Both the position numbers and the translations under genes were made by a program. A model generated the notes under the pieces. The model saw nothing but the letters and a program-made list of their open reading frames with translations. It was not told where the DNA came from and ran no database searches. Shown one piece after another: positions 6,171-14,082 of a DNA stretch of 30,019 nucleotides. The stretch's first letter is position 1, and each line of letters starts with the position of its first letter. The stretch covers positions 1 to 30,019 of the forward strand of contig URLR01000021.1 in assembly GCA_900548815.1 (NCBI GenBank). The letters run 5' to 3'. Source of the DNA: an uncultured Collinsella sp. GTDB taxonomy: Bacteria; Actinomycetota; Coriobacteriia; Coriobacteriales; Coriobacteriaceae.

Positions 6171-7871
6171 ATGCCAACCAACAGCCAGATTCTGATAGAC
6201 GGATTCATTTCGGACGAATTCTCTAAGCAGACTGAATATAGTTCTAAAGGGGACTACTTTGAACTGTTGGCTTCTTCTCGATACATGGCTCCATACGACC
6301 TTGACGACGATGAGATAGCGGAAGGGCTCATTGGAGGGTCGCGAGACGGGGGCTGCGATGCTATTTACATCTTCGCCAACAATTATTTCTTGAGTGAGGA
6401 TGTCCAGATTCAAAACTACATCAATCGTGGATCAAGAGTTGAAATTGTTATTCTTCAGACTAAGGTTTCAAAATCATTCAAAGAAGACGCGTTCTTGAAG
6501 TGGAAGGACACCTGCAATGACCTTCTGACATTCGATAAAAACTTAAATGATTTCGACGATAAATATTCTGATCGCGTTATCGATACTTTTGGAAGAATAA
6601 GAGAAGCGATTCAAGCGGCGGCGATGGCCGGAAACGAAATCCGAATGAAGTTCGTGTACATCGCGAATGCGGATTCACCATCGGACGGCGTTAAGATTCA
6701 GAAAGAGCAGCTTCCCGCTGCCATTGACGAAATCGTCGGCGTAAGCCGATTTAGTTCTTCGTGTGTTTTAGTTGGAGCAGACGAATTGATGCGCATCTGA
6801 TCGCCTCCCGCAGAGAGTGGGCTTGTTATGCGTTTTTCGGGGTCCTATGCATCAGTTCCTCAGAGAACGGATGTCTTTGGCCTGGTGTCTTTGTCGGATT
6901 ACTACCGCTTCCTCACTGACGACCAAGGACAGCTCCGTAGCTATCTTTTTGAGGCGAACGTCAGAGATTACGAGGGAAATGTTTCAGTCAACAAAGGAAT
7001 CAGGGAAACGTTGGAGCATCCTAGCGAAGACGATTTCTGGTGGCTCAACAACGGGGTAACGATACTGGCTTCTGAAGCCTACCAAATAGCAGGAGCAGAA
7101 GTGAAAATGGAAGAGCCTCGCATCGTTAATGGACTTCAAACGTCGTATGAAATATATAAATTTATGGAGTCTCGCACAGAAGACGCCGAAGATTCCAGAA
7201 ATGTGATGGTAAAAATCCTTGTGCCGGGAAGCGATGAGACCAGAAACAGAGTGATACTGGCGACGAACAACCAAACTCAGGTGAAAAAGACATCGCTTCG
7301 CGCTACTGACCAAATCCATATCCAGATAGAACTCTACATGAAAAGAAATGGACTGTATTACGAAAGGCGGAAGAACTATTACAAAAACCAGGGGAGGAAG
7401 AGAGAAGAGATCGTAACCCTCTCCTTTCTTGCGCAATGCATGATGTCGATACTTCTCGGCAGGCCGGATCAGGCAAGGGCAAGACCGTCGACACTTTTGT
7501 CTGACGAAGTTCAATATAAGAAAATATTTGGGCAGGATGGCAACCTTGAGGCTTACTACAGAGCCGCTAGTCTCGGAAAACAGGTTTGCCTGAAGTTTCC
7601 ACAAATTAAGAGAGACTTAGAGGGTTCCCAAATAAGCGACATAAGATTTTACGTGATAATGGGCGTTGCTTCCATGTTGTCCAATAAAGATAGCCTGACA
7701 TTTGGTGACATAGAGAATCTCGACCTTGACAAGCTTTCAGATGAAATTATTCAAACTGTTGCGGACATGGTGATGGATGTTTATCTGGCCCTTGGCGGAA
7801 CATCCAAAGCTGCTAAGTCTTACGCCATGGCAAGTAAGGTCAAGGAAAAGATTTCACTACTGTTGCCTTAG
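6171..7871 (+). pseudogene. AIPR-family abortive phage infection protein, interrupted by one in-frame TGA
   Basis: The full frame is 566 codons of one AIPR-family protein, implicated in abortive phage infection. The N-terminal part (codons 1-209) has the family-typical mixed fold with VEIVILQTKVSKSF. The AIPR domain follows, with DYYRFLTDDQGQLR, WWLNNGVTILA, RIVNGLQTSYE and ILATNNQTQVKK clearly visible. A TGA at 6798-6800 (codon 210) stops translation, yet the same frame stays open through 7871 with conserved sequence on both sides. It is therefore a single substitution (for example CGA to TGA) or a sequencing error. A second product could start at ATG 6828, with only a weak GAGAG site before it. 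AGGAGGA at 6161-6167 supports the ATG 6171 start. The gene is followed by a terminator at 7907. Confidence 0.8.
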
Positions 7872-7906
7872 GGCAATCCAGGGCTGTTCTCTAGAATGCC
7901 ATCAGC

Positions 7907-7941
7907 AGAGAGGTCCTTTTTGCAAAGGGCCTCTCTATTTT
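7907..7941 (+). terminator. Intrinsic terminator after the AIPR gene
   Basis: A 13-bp stem (7907-7919 with 7924-7936, one G:T pair) with loop TTGC is followed by ATTTT. It lies 35 bp downstream of the AIPR stop codon. Confidence 0.85.
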
Positions 7942-7973
7942 CGTTCGGTTCCGAACAGTTTGACGATCACTAA

Positions 7974-8084
7974 TCAGCTCGCGTCGTCAACCGCTTCGCT
8001 TTCAGCCCCTACCTTGATGCAGGCGTAGGCGACGAGCGTGCACAGCCCCATACCCATTCCAATCAGGTGCAACAGGAAGGCCAT
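7974..8084 (-). CDS. Small membrane protein, possibly DUF3789-like
   Basis: A 36-residue minus-strand frame: one hydrophobic helix (FLLHLIGMGMGLCTLVAYACI) and a short acidic tail ending EAVDDAS. The size and layout resemble DUF3789 proteins, tiny membrane proteins frequent in phages and conjugative elements. AAGGCGAG lies a few bases before ATG 8084. Immediately upstream another minus frame ends neatly (MARRPDGLAPEKPYEGEK, stop at 8093-8095). That frame may be the C terminus of a truncated neighbour. Together they look like the leftover of a mobile element. Existence as a translated gene is unproven. Confidence 0.4.
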   Translation of the reverse strand: MAFLLHLIGMGMGLCTLVAYACIKVGAESEAVDDAS

Positions 8085-8232
8085 TTTCTCGCCTTACTTT
8101 TCGCCTTCGTACGGCTTTTCGGGGGCGAGCCCGTCTGGACGGCGTGCCATGAGCACGGCGCCACCCTGACGGCGGCCGGCGCCCACGAGACAACCGAGGC
8201 TATGTACAGGGCGCAGGGGCAGTAGACCACTG

Positions 8233-8362
8233 TATGCGGATGAAGTGCGCTGCACAGCGCCGGCACTTGGCCCCAGGGAACATCTCGGCGAGCGAGCCGA
8301 CCATGCCGACGGCCTTGTCGCCGGTGAACATGCGCACGCCGCGAAGCCCTCGTAGCTCGCAA
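8233..8362 (-). pseudogene. IS256/Mutator-type transposase fragment
   Basis: About 40 residues on the minus strand (RGLRGVRMFTGDKAVGMVG, then EMFPGAKCRRCAAHFIRI) match the catalytic-core region of IS256-family transposases. In that family a GV-x-GD stretch is followed by RCxxHFxRN. Nothing recognisable flanks it on either side, so it is a scar. The rest of 7942-8583 holds no other supportable gene apart from the small frame at 7974-8084. A possible promoter (TTGAAA at 8502, TATAGA at 8527) and a GGAGG at 8576 precede the next gene. Confidence 0.6.
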
Positions 8363-8583
8363 TCGAGCTGGCATATGCAGTCCGCTGGTAGTATTTGCAA
8401 ACTGGCTGATCAGGTAATTCTCACAATGCGCGTTTTATGCTGGCGGCGGGTTGCGGATATCCCAGTCATTGCAAAAACAATTTCCAAAACATGTGTTCTA
8501 TTTGAAACTACATGAAGGAAGATCACTATAGAATGCAAGCTACAATAGCAAACGAGTATTGGACTCGAGTCTAGCGGAGGATT

Positions 8584-10821
8584 ATGGGGTTCCAAGATAT
8601 CCTTGCTGCGATTGATATCATCACGGGGCCTGACCCGGCCCTTTCTATCCTGGCGGTTTCGATTGTCGTCGCGCCGGCGTTGCTGTGGTTGTGTAAGCAG
8701 GCTTTGGCGCGGTTTTACAAGGCTGATATCTTTGTTGTGGCACTGGCGTTCGTCGCATTGTTTGCATCGGTTAGGCTTAGCCTTTTATGGTTGACGGGTG
8801 TGGCATCGGTCTTTCTCGCGGTGTGTCTGCTCGCTCTTCCCGCCAACTATTTTTGGTGTGCGCAGCGGCTAGATGACATAGTGGGCAAGGCTGATCCCTC
8901 TCTTCCCGATTGCGACTACGTAGCTGCCTTCAGGCTGATGAACTCGGTTGACCGTGATCGACTGTCCAGAAGGCAGCTCGCCTGCCTCGACAAGGACAGG
9001 ATTTTCTGCAACATCTACTTGGGAAACAACGGCGTTGCAAAAAGGATGCTTGAGGACGAAAACTTAGAACCGGCTTTCAGGCATTTCGCCCTCCATATTA
9101 TCGCGGACTCCGCTTGCGATCGTGCTGGGTCGCAAGCGGAACTCGAAAGCGCCTTGGCCGAGATATCCGACAAGACAGACCCTTTCATCAAAGTCCAGCT
9201 TTGGCACAACCGCGCGGTTGGCTATATCGTGAACGGTCAGTTCAAAGTCGCCGACGACGAGTTCAAGAAGACGTATCGTGAAGCCAAGCGTCTGGGCGCT
9301 CGGAATAAGTCGTTCCTCTTGCTACTGTTTGAGAATGCAACATTGAATAAAACGAAAATCGGCTTGCCTGATGGCGGCATTGAAGAAGGGTGGGGGTTGA
9401 TTGAGGAATGCGAAAAGGCGCTTGCGCCGATTGGCCCCAACGATTTTGGGCAGCTCTTCAATCTGCGGCTTCTTTTCATGAGGCAGATAGGGGCAAGCAT
9501 CGAGGACAGGAACAAGTTGTATTTGGCCGAGGTCGAAAGCACCCTCAGCAATGCCTCCCTTTCCGAGCAACAGCGCGTCGTCGCTATGGCGAGCTTGGGA
9601 AGAATCGCGTGGGCCGACGGGCTCGACCCCGCCCCCGTGCTCAATTTCTTCGAAGGATGCGATCGGTTTTTGTGCGTGAGCGACCCCGATGCACGTTACT
9701 ATGCCCATATGAACCTGAGGGCGATGCTTTCGGGCTTGGCGGTGGATGACCGCTCCCTAAATACTTTGGCTGAGAGCGTAATGCGGTATTTCAAGGATGG
9801 GGACGCGGAGCATGATTTGGATGTGATGGAGGATGGCCTTCCTCCCGAGGCGATTCTGCGGCGCTCCCAAGTGCTGCGAGAACGCGCTGCCCTAGCCTTA
9901 ATGGTGGGAGAGAACGTTGAGCGCGCCGTGTCGTACACTGATGAGGCTATAGGCCTCCTTGAGGGAAGCTTGCAGGTTATGGCGGCGCTCGAGTGTCGAT
10001 GGCAGCTTGCCCGGCTGACACTGTACGACAAACCCGAGGTGGCAAAAATGCAGCTCTCGATTGCCGAAGAGCGCCTCGCTACGCTCAACAAGCAACCGTC
10101 CCTCGGATATCCCTATCTCGAGATGAGCCTGTGCTACGCCTTGCTTGGTATGCGTGCCGAGTGCAGAGGCGCGTATGAAAGGGCCGCCGGCTTCGAGACT
10201 CCGATGAGCCATTACGCGCCCGGCATTCGGATTAACATTACCGCCGCCGCCTTCTGTGCCAGGTTCTACATGCTTACGGAAATGCTTGGAAATCCCGAAG
10301 AGGTTTGCCCCTTGCTTAAAACTCGAGAGGGCAGGGCGTGGCTGTCTCGCTATCCGAAGGTTTCTTCCCTGTCGAAAACGCTTCTTTGCGGGAAGTTTCT
10401 TGGGTATGGGGATGTCGTGCCCGCCATGACGAGGCTATTCTTGGACGAGGCAGGGAAGCTATATGCCGAAACGTGGCTCGTCGTCCAAGAGATCGGGCTC
10501 GCGTTCGATCTTGATTCCAGAAAGCCCGGCGAAGAGTATGGGCTGGTTGTCGAGATCCAAAGGCACCCGCTGGTTGCCGATGACGATGCCCTTGCGAGGG
10601 TCGCTGTGCAGCACGGGTATACTGTGCTTGGTGCGAGGTTGGACCTGTGCAACGAAGACCTCCTCGGGGTCGATGACGCAGCCGCCGTATTCGATGTGCT
10701 GGATGCCTTGGGCATATTGGCCGAAGGACGCGTGCCCACATTGGAAGACATCATGAAGAGTTACCTCGAAAGCTGTGTCGACGTTCCTGCCGGCGGTTGG
10801 GGTACCTTTGCCGAGAGGTAG
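8584..10821 (+). CDS. Large membrane-anchored helical-repeat (TPR-like) protein of unknown function
   Basis: A 745-residue protein. The N terminus has three hydrophobic helices near residues 19-38, 48-66 and 68-90. From about residue 100 onward the sequence is an almost unbroken series of amphipathic helix pairs with TPR/SEL1-like spacing, such as KVQLWHNRAVGYIVNGQFK, LQVMAALECRWQLARL and YLEMSLCYALLGMRAEC. A solenoid facing the cytoplasm is therefore likely. No enzymatic motif (P-loop, HExxH, HEPN RxxxxH, nuclease) is visible. ATG 8584 is preceded by GGAGG at 8576-8580, and a 10-bp palindrome GACTCGAGTC lies just before that. It is monocistronic, lies between transposase scars, and has low-GC island neighbours involved in defence. 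A sensor or scaffold in a defence or surface system is possible, but no function can be assigned from sequence. Confidence 0.8.
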   Translation: MGFQDILAAIDIITGPDPALSILAVSIVVAPALLWLCKQALARFYKADIFVVALAFVALFASVRLSLLWLTGVASVFLAVCLLALPANYFWCAQRLDDIVGKADPSLPDCDYVAAFRLMNSVDRDRLSRRQLACLDKDRIFCNIYLGNNGVAKRMLEDENLEPAFRHFALHIIADSACDRAGSQAELESALAEISDKTDPFIKVQLWHNRAVGYIVNGQFKVADDEFKKTYREAKRLGARNKSFLLLLFENATLNKTKIGLPDGGIEEGWGLIEECEKALAPIGPNDFGQLFNLRLLFMRQIGASIEDRNKLYLAEVESTLSNASLSEQQRVVAMASLGRIAWADGLDPAPVLNFFEGCDRFLCVSDPDARYYAHMNLRAMLSGLAVDDRSLNTLAESVMRYFKDGDAEHDLDVMEDGLPPEAILRRSQVLRERAALALMVGENVERAVSYTDEAIGLLEGSLQVMAALECRWQLARLTLYDKPEVAKMQLSIAEERLATLNKQPSLGYPYLEMSLCYALLGMRAECRGAYERAAGFETPMSHYAPGIRINITAAAFCARFYMLTEMLGNPEEVCPLLKTREGRAWLSRYPKVSSLSKTLLCGKFLGYGDVVPAMTRLFLDEAGKLYAETWLVVQEIGLAFDLDSRKPGEEYGLVVEIQRHPLVADDDALARVAVQHGYTVLGARLDLCNEDLLGVDDAAAVFDVLDALGILAEGRVPTLEDIMKSYLESCVDVPAGGWGTFAER

Positions 10822-10981
10822 CTTCGTCCTGCCACGCTTCACAAAACGTTTCACAAACTTCTCGTTGCTGGCCAAGTTCTCAACACGTAGCGCTGCAATG
10901 GCCCTGCCTGATTTATCCTTCTAGCCCCCTGGGACTGCGGTGGAAATCCTGGGCCAAAAGAGAACCGGTAGGATCATTCGG

Positions 10982-11113
10982 ATGTACAGCGCAGGGCAAA
11001 GGGCGAAGACCATCGAAACGTTCGCCGGGTTGGGTGTCAGCACGGCTGACACCATAGCAGAGCTCAGCTACCCCAGCCGCGTCACGCTCCACAACTTCGC
11101 AGTGCTGAGACAA
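10982..11113 (+). pseudogene. IS3-family transposase OrfA fragment (helix-turn-helix)
   Basis: The frame from ATG 10982 reads MYSAGQRAKTIETFAGLGV, then STADTIAELSYPSRVTLHNF. This is the N-terminal HTH pattern of IS3-group OrfA proteins (YS-x-E-R-x-K-A-V then a YPSR-x-x-L-x-N/HW turn). The expected Trp after the HTH is Phe, and similarity ends about residue 44. No OrfB or inverted repeat is nearby, so it is a remnant. Confidence 0.6.
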
Positions 11114-11134
11114 GCCCTTCTGGGAAATCGGCAC

Positions 11135-11165
11135 ATTCTAACCATGGTGGTTAGAATGGTTAGAA
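11135..11165. promoter_or_regulatory. Second cluster of TGGTTAGAA half-sites, 3' of the AlbA_2 regulator
   Basis: ATTCTAACCA (11135-11144) and TGGTTAGAAT (11148-11157) form a 10-bp palindrome around a TGG spacer. A third half-site, TGGTTAGAA at 11157-11165, follows. The same half-site forms the palindrome at the promoter of the regulator gene 1.45 kb away. The stretch ATGGTTAGAAATGA occurs at both places. It is probably bound by the same protein, though no obvious promoter or gene follows. Confidence 0.6.
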
Positions 11166-11257
11166 ATGAATCGAATCGAGGGGAGTGGTCGCGGCTCTCT
11201 TTTGCTATGCCTGCCTGGACGGAAGGCGTAGTGGGCAATTACCTCAGAGACACATCG

Positions 11258-12583
11258 TTACGCCAATTCGTATCGCAAGGTGCGACCTCCGCCGTGCCTT
11301 GCGATTTGCCCCTTATCCACCATCTCTTTCAATATGCGGCCGGCCGTGGACTGGCCGATCCCGAGCAACGTCTGCGCTTCCCTTCGGGTGATTGAGGGGT
11401 GCTCTGCCAAGAACTGCAGGATCTCGTCCTCTCGGGAATGGGAAGCAGCGGGTGCCTCCTTGCTGTTTGCCGCAGGCGTTTCCGCTGCCGTTGCTGCGAA
11501 GTTCATGTTGGGCAGGACGATTTTAAATGCGTTGTTCGTGGCCATGATTTGCGGCTGAGAGCCCGCACCCGCGTAGGCCCCCATGATCTTCCTCATCCCC
11601 GTGCCGTATGCCTCGATGAGCTGCAGGCGGTAGAAGACGTTGGCGAGATGCGGGTTCCGGCAGGCAGAGACGCCCATCATCAAATCCTCCAGCTCCAAGC
11701 CGGGCAGAAGGCCGCCGACTGACACGAACTCGATCCTGTCGTCGTAGACGCTGATCAGCGTGCTGGCGTGGAAGGAGTAGTCCCTGTGCACGAGCGAGTT
11801 CAGCAAGGCCTCGCGCACGGCGACCTCCGGGTAGTCCCGGGTGTCGACGCGCAGCAGCTTTTGGAAAGTGGCATGGGTCTGATTGTGGAAGTCGATGTAG
11901 TCGTAGACCTCGTCGAGCTGCTGCATGAGGGACCCGGAGAACTCCCGGCGATCCTTGAACACACTCTGGTCCGTCCCCTCGAAAACGGCCGCTTTTACGG
12001 TATGCGGGCACTGGTCGGACAGGAGCAGGCCGAGGTTTGTGTAGAGACCGTCCGATGAGGCTATCTTCAGGGTCTGCATCTGCGGCGCGCCGAAGGGGAT
12101 CTTTCGTGTCTCGAATTCCCCTTTCGTCGACTCGAAGGTGAGCGCTTGGTCGAGGGAGCGCATGTCCTCGAAGCTGTCGCCGTCGGTCTCCTTGATCATC
12201 TGCCGGATGGCAGCATCGGTCGCCGGGACGGAGGAGTAACCCTGCCGCACGTAGACACCCTCGGGGCGCAGGCCCTTCTTCGCTAGGTAGTAGGGGCGGT
12301 TCGTGCCGCGCTGGACTTTGACGGCCACGACCGCCTTCCCGTCGCAGTCGAGCGTTTTATAGCTGACGAACATGGTGACGTCCGGCTTCACGGCGTCTCG
12401 CACCATGTTGGAGACCTGCAGGGCGCACGCATCCGCGTCCTCGACGCCCGGCACGGCGCCGTCGTCGGCGACGCCAACGTAGACCGTGCCGCCGCCGCAA
12501 TTCGCAAAGGCGACGATCTCCTTCTTGATGCCGTCCTGCGCAACGGCCTTCAGCTCGACTGTCTCTGTTTCCTGGAATTTCAT
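11258..12583 (-). CDS. AlbA_2 (Schlafen-like) domain transcriptional regulator with ATPase-like and winged-helix domains
   Basis: A 441-residue protein. The N-terminal AlbA_2 domain spans about residues 8-130, with E-x-K at ELKAV, FANCGGGTVYVGVADDG near residues 26-42, and GVYVRQGYSSVPA. A middle HATPase_c_4-type region has VAVREALLNSLVHRDYS and AYGTGMRKI near residues 255-335. A C-terminal winged helix spans about 385-441 (ITRREAQTLLGIGQSTAGRIL). Proteins of this layout are DNA-binding regulators common in mobile and defence regions. ATG 12583 has GGAAGG upstream. A 45-bp palindrome lies at -33 to -77 and overlaps a possible -35 (TTAGCA) with TAGAAT as -10, so autoregulation is likely. A low-complexity Ala/Glu linker separates the last two domains. 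Confidence 0.85.
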   Translation of the reverse strand: MKFQETETVELKAVAQDGIKKEIVAFANCGGGTVYVGVADDGAVPGVEDADACALQVSNMVRDAVKPDVTMFVSYKTLDCDGKAVVAVKVQRGTNRPYYLAKKGLRPEGVYVRQGYSSVPATDAAIRQMIKETDGDSFEDMRSLDQALTFESTKGEFETRKIPFGAPQMQTLKIASSDGLYTNLGLLLSDQCPHTVKAAVFEGTDQSVFKDRREFSGSLMQQLDEVYDYIDFHNQTHATFQKLLRVDTRDYPEVAVREALLNSLVHRDYSFHASTLISVYDDRIEFVSVGGLLPGLELEDLMMGVSACRNPHLANVFYRLQLIEAYGTGMRKIMGAYAGAGSQPQIMATNNAFKIVLPNMNFAATAAETPAANSKEAPAASHSREDEILQFLAEHPSITRREAQTLLGIGQSTAGRILKEMVDKGQIARHGGGRTLRYELA

Positions 12584-12615
12584 GCTGTCCGCCTTCCGAT
12601 TCTATTCTACCCATA

Positions 12616-12660
12616 TTCTAACCATTTTGCTAACCATGATGGTTAGCAAAATGGTTAGAA
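12616..12660 (-). promoter_or_regulatory. 45-bp perfect palindromic operator at the AlbA_2 regulator promoter
   Basis: Two 22-bp arms (12616-12637 and 12639-12660) around a single G are exact complements. Each arm contains two copies of the half-site (TTCTAACCA type and GCTAACCAT type), so four half-sites stand in a row. It overlaps the likely promoter of the gene starting at 12583. It is probably the binding site for that regulator's winged helix. Confidence 0.75.
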
Positions 12661-12844
12661 ATGACGACTTTACCGTGTCGCTCGTTGGGATTGTGCCAAG
12701 GACGTTCGCCATGCCGGACGAAAGCGCGTCCAGTTCTCTAGTCGAACGAGACGAGCTCAAGGAGAACCTGCTTCTTGCAAAGTAGATTTTGAGCGTTGCG
12801 CCCTGTTGCATGGCGTTATAAGGCACCTGGATCGCTGCCAGAAT

Positions 12845-13050
12845 GCCCATATTTCGAAAGTGCGGGGAAAAATAAGCAACCCCCGACCACAACCCGATTT
12901 TTGCGAACAAAACTGCAGGTCGCTGAAGCGTAAAACCAGGGTCTGGTCGCCAGATCTCGGTTTTCCCCGCACTTCCGGAATCGCAAAACGGAAGTCCGCG
13001 GCAAATTCCCAAACCCCCGAGCACACCGCCCTTTTCAAGCAAAGAAATCG
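12845..13050. repeat. Imperfect direct repeats plus a 14-bp inverted repeat in a non-coding stretch
   Basis: Arms AAGTGCGGGGAAAA at 12858-12871 and its complement at 12961-12974 are 89 bp apart. On the minus strand two diverged copies of a roughly 60-bp unit, each containing TCGGGGGTT and then ACTTyCG, lie about 131 bp apart (about 12850-12912 and 12980-13045). No gene is supportable in 12661-13196. It resembles a dispersed intergenic element rather than a CRISPR. Confidence 0.45.
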
Positions 13051-13196
13051 CAAGTAGAGGCTTTGCCGACTTCTCTCGTGCATGGCATGCTCTGAATTTG
13101 CCGCATACTACCGGATACAGCCCCTCTCTAATCACCGGCCTGTGGAACGGGCGCATGGCGATTGCCATCCTTTCAATCGGTAAGTAAAATTGAGAC

Positions 13197-13496
13197 ATGA
13201 TTATGCTTGTCGACATATCCGCTGCTGTTTCTCGTGTGCTGTCTCGTTACGACGTCCGCGAGGCATACCTATTTGGCTCCTTCGCCCGTGGCGAGCAAAC
13301 GCCAGATAGCGATATTGATTTGCGTCTTGTCTGCGGTGAAACAATGACGTTCGGCACGCTATACGAACTCTCCCTTGAGCTCGAAGAAGAGCTCGGGCGA
13401 GATGTTGAGATTGTCACCAACCCTCCCGAGCATATGCGCCCTGCATTTCGCAAGAGCATTGAAAAGGATGAGGTGCGTCTCTATGAAGCGGCGTAA
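13197..13496 (+). CDS. mntA: MntA-type nucleotidyltransferase antitoxin
   Basis: A 99-residue minimal nucleotidyltransferase with the defining GS-x10-D-x-D motif: G27 S28, D39 and D41 in GSFARGEQTPDSDIDL. A third acidic residue is in the DVEIV strand. In MntA-HepT systems this antitoxin inactivates the HEPN toxin by transferring AMP units to a tyrosine near the toxin active site, with ATP as donor. The start is ATG 13197 (ATG 13203 is also possible); the ribosome site is weak. The 3' end overlaps hepT by 14 bp, typical of the pair. The length is normal for the family. Confidence 0.9.
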   Translation: MIMLVDISAAVSRVLSRYDVREAYLFGSFARGEQTPDSDIDLRLVCGETMTFGTLYELSLELEEELGRDVEIVTNPPEHMRPAFRKSIEKDEVRLYEAA

Positions 13497-13866
13497 ACGG
13501 GACGAGGAGCTCATCGGGGTCATTCTTTCCGATTGCGAAACTCTGGCTAGACGAATCGATTATTTTGATGCCACGGAAAACTCTTTCGTTAGCGATCGGA
13601 GCGAGGAAGGTGAGCTTGCTTACGACGCGATCATGAGCCCCGTCTACAGAATCGCCGAGGATGCACTCCATCTTTCCGATGAGATCCAATCGGCTTTTCC
13701 GGAGTATCCTTGGAACGATATTGGGGGTTTTCGAAATTTCGTAGCACATGGATACGTAGCACATGGATATCGAGAAGTCGATCGATCCCTTGCATGGAAA
13801 GTTATCGTCGATGATATTCCTGAGCTAGAGAAAGCGTTGCGTATCTTCAGACAGCGCCAGAGCTGA
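13483..13866 (+). CDS. hepT: HepT (DUF86) HEPN toxin with duplicated HGY motif
   Basis: A 127-residue HEPN ribonuclease toxin, partner of the overlapping MntA. The family motif R-x4-H-x-Y is present as R84-N85-F-V-A-H89-G-Y91. Normally the Tyr is the residue AMPylated by MntA. Here a 15-bp tandem duplication (13741-13755 and 13756-13770, differing only in the last base) repeats VAHGY, creating H94 and Y96. Downstream the usual W-x-V-x-x-DIPELE segment is intact. ATG 13483 is chosen because it starts the domain immediately and gives the classic overlap; longer upstream frames are just the mntA region read in another phase. Whether the toxin is active with five extra residues is unknown. Bases 13867-14082 after it show no gene. 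Confidence 0.88.
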   Translation: MKRRKRDEELIGVILSDCETLARRIDYFDATENSFVSDRSEEGELAYDAIMSPVYRIAEDALHLSDEIQSAFPEYPWNDIGGFRNFVAHGYVAHGYREVDRSLAWKVIVDDIPELEKALRIFRQRQS

Positions 13867-14082
13867 TGCAGCCTTGGCTGACGCGGCTCCTTTGGTATCC
13901 CAAGCGCTGGTGGTCGACGGCTGCACGATCGACGCCCGTACCGAGGGGCCAACCTTATCACGCCGGCGATGGCCTAACTCGCCAAAAAACCTCGATGCAA
14001 TTGCGTTGCGCGTACCGGCGACGTGTCGCCCGTATAGAATCAAAGCATCCGCCCGCCAGCTATCAATTGGATTGGACGCCAC

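Larger units (their letters stand above)
10822..11257. other. 436 bp without an intact gene
   Basis: Contains an IS3-type transposase scar (10982-11113) and a cluster of three TGGTTAGAA half-sites (11135-11165). Otherwise no supportable coding sequence is visible. Confidence 0.6.

Noticed and set aside
6798..6800. Selenocysteine or other recoding at the AIPR TGA
   Set aside because: No selenocysteine insertion structure or Cys-aligned position is apparent, and the family is not a selenoprotein; a point mutation is simpler.
12845..13050. CRISPR array
   Set aside because: Only two diverged repeat units, no regular spacers and no cas genes.
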